Shown: piece by piece, positions 61,416 through 64,000 of the stretch | How the letters are laid out: every line of letters begins with the position of its first letter | How positions within the stretch are numbered: position 1 is the first letter of the stretch | Assembly (NCBI RefSeq): GCF_029893805.1 | Contig: NZ_JARXYP010000002.1 | Span: 8,928,001-8,992,000 of the forward strand | Source of the DNA: Streptomyces sp. SAI-135 | Lineage (GTDB): Bacteria; Actinomycetota; Actinomycetes; Streptomycetales; Streptomycetaceae | Direction of reading: 5' to 3' | Length of the DNA: 64,000 nucleotides | The notes under the pieces: model-generated | Databases searched by the model: none | Told to the model about the DNA's origin: nothing | Seen by the model: only the letters and a program-made list of their open reading frames with translations | Translations under genes and position numbers: made by a program

Positions 61416-62081
61416 TCAGAGCAACGTCTGCCAGTAGTCCCACCAGCGGGTGGCGATCAGCACCACGATGGTCAGATACCAGGTGACGGGCACCGCCCAG
61501 TGGAACTCCAGCAGGCCCGCGACGACTCCTCGGGGCGCGCGGATGATCCCGTGCCGGACGTTGTGCACGGTGGTGTACCAGAACGCGGCGATGGTGGCCG
61601 CCCAGGCCAGGCAGCACCACAGACACAACGCCCCGATCTGGTAGAGCGCCTGAGTCATCAGCCACATGCAGAAGCCCGCACCGAGCAGCGTGCCTGCGTT
61701 CAGGCCGAGCCAGAACCAGCGGCGGAAGCGGGCGCCGGCCAGCAGCGCGAAGCCCACGGCGATGACCACCGGAAAGGCGAGCAGGCCGAGCAACGGGTTG
61801 GGGAAGCCGAACACGGAGGCCTGGGCGCTCTTCATCACGCTGGTGCAGGACAGGATCGGGCTGAGATTGCACGAGGGTGAGAACTGCGGGTCCTGCAACA
61901 GCTGGAACTTGTCGATGGTGATCACGAAGGACGCGAGGGCGCCGAGCCCGCCGGAGACGATCAGCAACCAGGCGAAGGCCCCGGAGGCACCGGTGGCACC
62001 CGCTGGCTTGATCTCCCGTGCTCGTCTGCTTCCACCATTTCCGGTGGACAGGAGCCGCGCGTGACTAGTGGTGCCGGTCAT
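61416..62081 (-). CDS. Vitamin K epoxide reductase (VKOR) family protein
   Basis: 221-residue membrane thiol oxidoreductase that re-oxidises DsbA-like proteins by reducing quinone (family knowledge). The active CxxC is in GALCLWCCLAW, and the loop cysteine pair is in SCNLSPILSCTSVM. Five hydrophobic segments follow a 35-residue basic tail. ATG 62081 overlaps the stop of the SLOG-like gene by four bases (ATGA), so the two are coupled. No DsbA or thioredoxin partner is fused or adjacent. Confidence 0.92.
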   Translation of the reverse strand: MTGTTSHARLLSTGNGGSRRAREIKPAGATGASGAFAWLLIVSGGLGALASFVITIDKFQLLQDPQFSPSCNLSPILSCTSVMKSAQASVFGFPNPLLGLLAFPVVIAVGFALLAGARFRRWFWLGLNAGTLLGAGFCMWLMTQALYQIGALCLWCCLAWAATIAAFWYTTVHNVRHGIIRAPRGVVAGLLEFHWAVPVTWYLTIVVLIATRWWDYWQTLL

Positions 62082-62668
62082 CGGGATGTTCCTGCCTCGT
62101 GGGTGTCGGGGGTGGGACATGGGCCCACGGCGGTCGAAAGGTTGCCGCCGCCGCGCGGACCACGACTGCGGTCCGGCTCCGGCGCGACGCGTATGCCGTC
62201 GCGCTTGGCACCCCGAGGCCATACGACCTCGACCGGAACGCCGTGCGCGCGGGCGTACGCCACCAGATGCGCGGTGGCATCCCGTCCGTTGGACGGCGAG
62301 CCGTCCCAGACGGCCAGCAGCTGCCGACACTCCGTGATCATCCGCTCGTCCGCGCCGACGCACGCGTCGCGGTCGTCCGGGTCGTAGCCCAGCAGGCGCA
62401 CCTGCTGGGCGAGCAGCAGCAGTTCCCCGGTCGGCATCCGGTCGCGCTGAGGCAGCAACGCGGGCACCAGGCCCTGGGTAGGGGTCACCACGACCAGCTG
62501 TCGCCCCGTCGCCCGCGCCGCCCGCCCGAACGCCAGTGGCACACCGGCACCCGCGCGCACCACTGCCGACCTCTGTGCGAACTGCTGCTCCAGTCGTGCC
62601 CGCAGCTCGTCCTCCACCAGCGTCAACGTGTCCGCAGTCAGGTCGGCGTGCCCTACCGCCGTGATCAT
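62078..62668 (-). CDS. SLOG-like Rossmann-fold protein coupled to VKOR
   Basis: 196-residue cytosolic protein. It starts MITAVGHADLTADTLTLVED, continues with RQLVVVTPTQGLVPALLP, and has ADERMITECRQLLAVWDGSP and AYARAHGVPVEVVWPRGAKR. The pattern (GHxxL start, WDG, VVWP) matches SLOG/LSDAT-type nucleotide-binding Rossmann proteins as I know them; the ligand is unknown. ATG 62668 is preferred to GTG 62680, which sits within the GAGGAG ribosome site. It leads a two-gene operon with VKOR, behind a perfect AGGGCCGAACGGCCCT motif. Confidence 0.72.
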   Translation of the reverse strand: MITAVGHADLTADTLTLVEDELRARLEQQFAQRSAVVRAGAGVPLAFGRAARATGRQLVVVTPTQGLVPALLPQRDRMPTGELLLLAQQVRLLGYDPDDRDACVGADERMITECRQLLAVWDGSPSNGRDATAHLVAYARAHGVPVEVVWPRGAKRDGIRVAPEPDRSRGPRGGGNLSTAVGPCPTPDTHEAGTSR

Positions 62669-62798
62669 CGTCCCGCTCACCTCCTCGCTCTACGTGCCTC
62701 TCGCTCGCCCGTCGCCTCGTGCTGTACGGCCGCGTCACCCCCTTGTGGACGCGACCGCGCCGGTCCGGGCCCAGAGGCGGGATCCAAGCGGCACCGGC

Positions 62799-62856
62799 AG
62801 GGCCGCGGGACCAGTGAAGACAGTGCGCCGACCGGCTACAAGGGCCGAACGGCCCT
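62799..62856. promoter_or_regulatory. Perfect AGGGCCGAACGGCCCT palindrome plus partial copy upstream of SLOG-VKOR
   Basis: AGGGCCG-AA-CGGCCCT (62841-62856) is a perfect 7+2+7 inverted repeat. A partial copy, AGGGCCGCGGGACCAG (62799-62814), lies 42 bases (four turns) nearer the gene. The near-identical motif upstream of ctaD has a similar paired layout. The interval 62669-63155 holds no gene I can support. Confidence 0.65.
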
Positions 62857-63155
62857 GGTGAGGAGTGTTCGATGCACGTCACGGAAGCGGTCGGGTCCCT
62901 GGGCCGGTTCCTGGTCCTGTGCTGCGGACGGGAACGGTGTCGAGAACGGAGGACGCGTGCGGGCGGGGGGTCGGCGCCGCGCTTCGGCCGGGTCCGCAAC
63001 CGGCACTGCGAGTAGTAGTGGTTGCGGCGTGGAACCTGCTCGCTCCCGGAGGCAGTGTGCAGAGCGTCGGCTGGACATCCGGGGAACCGGCGGTCTTTCG
63101 CCGGATCCCAGGGAAAGCGATTCTGGAGGTGGCACGCGGTTGAACTACACGCTCT

Positions 63156-63290
63156 GACAACGTCGTTGACGGCTGCTTCAACCAGCTCGGAGGCTTCCGT
63201 GACATTGCCACCAGATATGACGAGACCGCCACCTCCTACGAGGCAGCGGTCAGTCTCGCGCCTCTCCTGCTCTGGGCAAGATTCATCTGA
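63156..63290 (+). mobile_element. C-terminal fragment of an IS5-family transposase
   Basis: The frame reads DNVVDGCFNQLGGFRDIATR then YDETATSYEAAVSLAPLLLW and ARFI, ending at TGA 63288-63290. This is the usual C-terminus of streptomycete IS5-like transposases (NVVERCFNRLK), including the last Glu region of the DDE triad, where here Asp replaces Glu. Everything upstream is missing. It abuts the VOC gene's stop on the other strand. Confidence 0.8.
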
Positions 63291-63299
63291 AAACGGACA

Positions 63300-63710
63300 C
63301 TAGTCGCGCTTGGGCCAGACGAGGCCCTGCTCGGTCCAGATGACACCTTTGTTGCGGCACAGGCAGAAGGGGTGGCCGACAGGGTCGGTGTATACCCGGA
63401 AGCCGTAGCCGTCGGGGTCGGTGCAGTCCCGTTGCAGGGTCGCGCCGAGGGCCAGGATGCGGCGCTGTTCGGCCTCGATGTCGTCGACTTCGAAGTCGAG
63501 GTGGAACTGCTTGGGGTGCTCGCTGTCGGGCCACTGCGGGGCGCGGTAGTCCTCTACCTGGACGAAGGCCAGTTCGATGTCACCGAACTTGATACCGGCC
63601 CAGTCCTCGGTACTGCCCTCCTTGACCGGGAGCCCCGTCACGTCGGAGTAGAAGGCGGCCAGCTTCATCGTGTCCGGGCAATCGATGATGAAGTCGGTTA
63701 GTCGTAGCAT
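63300..63710 (-). CDS. VOC-family (glyoxalase-like) protein
   Basis: 136-residue cytosolic protein of the vicinal oxygen chelate fold with two beta-alpha-beta-beta-beta modules (LTDFIIDCPDTMKLAAFYSD, HLDFEVDDIEAEQRRILALG, YTDPVGHPFCLCRN). ATG 63710 begins the conserved part; the ribosome site is weak. Relatives include dioxygenases and drug-binding proteins, so the role is open. It stands alone near the right edge, with IS debris downstream. Confidence 0.88.
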   Translation of the reverse strand: MLRLTDFIIDCPDTMKLAAFYSDVTGLPVKEGSTEDWAGIKFGDIELAFVQVEDYRAPQWPDSEHPKQFHLDFEVDDIEAEQRRILALGATLQRDCTDPDGYGFRVYTDPVGHPFCLCRNKGVIWTEQGLVWPKRD

Positions 63711-64000
63711 CCCGCGATCTTGCCACAAGATCAGAGGAGCCGGACTCTCAGACAAGCCTGGCTAATTGTTGCGGGGCTTGACGTTGGTGACGAAGGCCAT
63801 TTGCCATTGAAATCAAGATGCTCCGACGGGCATCGCTCGGGTAGCGTGCGGGCCGTGTCGAGTCCTGAGTCAGACAAGGTGGGGGCTTTCGGTCACGCCG
63901 TCAGCCCCCTGCACCACTGAGCTCGTAGCCCTGTCGTCGCGCCGCTCCTTGCGGTGGGACGAGTGGCGCTCGGGGCCGGCCGCGGTGACGAGACGACTTT
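63711..64000. other. Right edge without recognised gene
   Basis: 290 bases. A 21-codon frame from GTG 63855 to 63920 is open but lacks a ribosome site and a family. The stretch around 63760-63830 is AT-richer and may hold the VOC promoter. Confidence 0.3.

Noticed and set aside
63855..63920. 21-codon frame near the right edge as a leader peptide
   Set aside because: No ribosome site, attenuator hairpin or downstream biosynthetic gene is visible in the window.
1..64000. CRISPR arrays, tRNA or rRNA genes, phage attachment sites
   Set aside because: No regularly spaced repeats, cloverleaf sequences or rRNA-like stretches were seen; the only tandem array is the 22-bp triple at 52544.

Overview
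The window is high-GC actinobacterial DNA, most probably from a Streptomyces species. Supporting this are the strong G/C bias at third codon positions, frequent GTG and TTG starts, GGAGG-type ribosome sites, secreted CBM13 (ricin-type) glycoside hydrolases, SpoIIE-type phosphatases, a GAF-ANTAR protein, an MmyB-type regulator paired with a short-chain dehydrogenase, and an SCO0607-like lipoprotein. The many regulators, catabolic islands and decayed insertion sequences suggest an accessory (chromosome-arm) region. No rRNA, tRNA or CRISPR array was seen.

Left part (about 1-27.2 kb) is a glycan-use region. It holds a sugar ABC importer cut by the left edge (1-3334); a SpoIIE-type phosphatase; a CGNR regulator divergent from a metallo-hydrolase across a 30-bp inverted repeat; and a secreted GH30 glycosidase divergent from a TetR regulator across a 24-bp palindrome. 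Next comes a five-gene operon (19427 down to 10461): binding protein, two permeases, GH38 alpha-mannosidase and GH2 beta-galactosidase. It faces a divergent LacI regulator across a CGTGAGCGCTCACG operator. Then two adjacent secreted enzymes share almost identical CBM13 tails: a PQQ-type sugar dehydrogenase and a ThuA-DUF1080 protein. A GH64 beta-1,3-glucanase behind a second LacI-type box closes the region.

Middle part (27.4-49.9 kb) holds an aldo/keto reductase; an ABC exporter with a histidine kinase and response regulator; an MmyB regulator gene broken by one in-frame TGA, next to its SDR partner; a GAF-ANTAR protein; IS fragments; an isochorismatase-like protein; and a STAND-type regulator. 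A MarR island follows (cupin, FMN reductase, quinone oxidoreductase, alpha/beta hydrolase), with three copies of a TGCTTCGAATTCGAAGCA operator. After it come an HxlR-quinone reductase pair and a frameshifted TPR-like gene.

Right part (50.4-64 kb) has a GlxA-type AraC regulator facing a saccharopine dehydrogenase-like gene, a methyltransferase remnant with a perfect triple 22-bp repeat, a second SpoIIE phosphatase, small and broken genes, and a TetR/epimerase pair with twin operators. It ends in a redox cluster: an orphan cytochrome oxidase subunit I with a small membrane protein, a DUF4142 protein, VKOR and a SLOG-like protein. The ctaD and SLOG-VKOR units share an AGGGYCGAACGGCCCT motif, which suggests one regulon for low oxygen or redox stress (inference). 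An IS5-family remnant and a VOC protein lie near the right edge.
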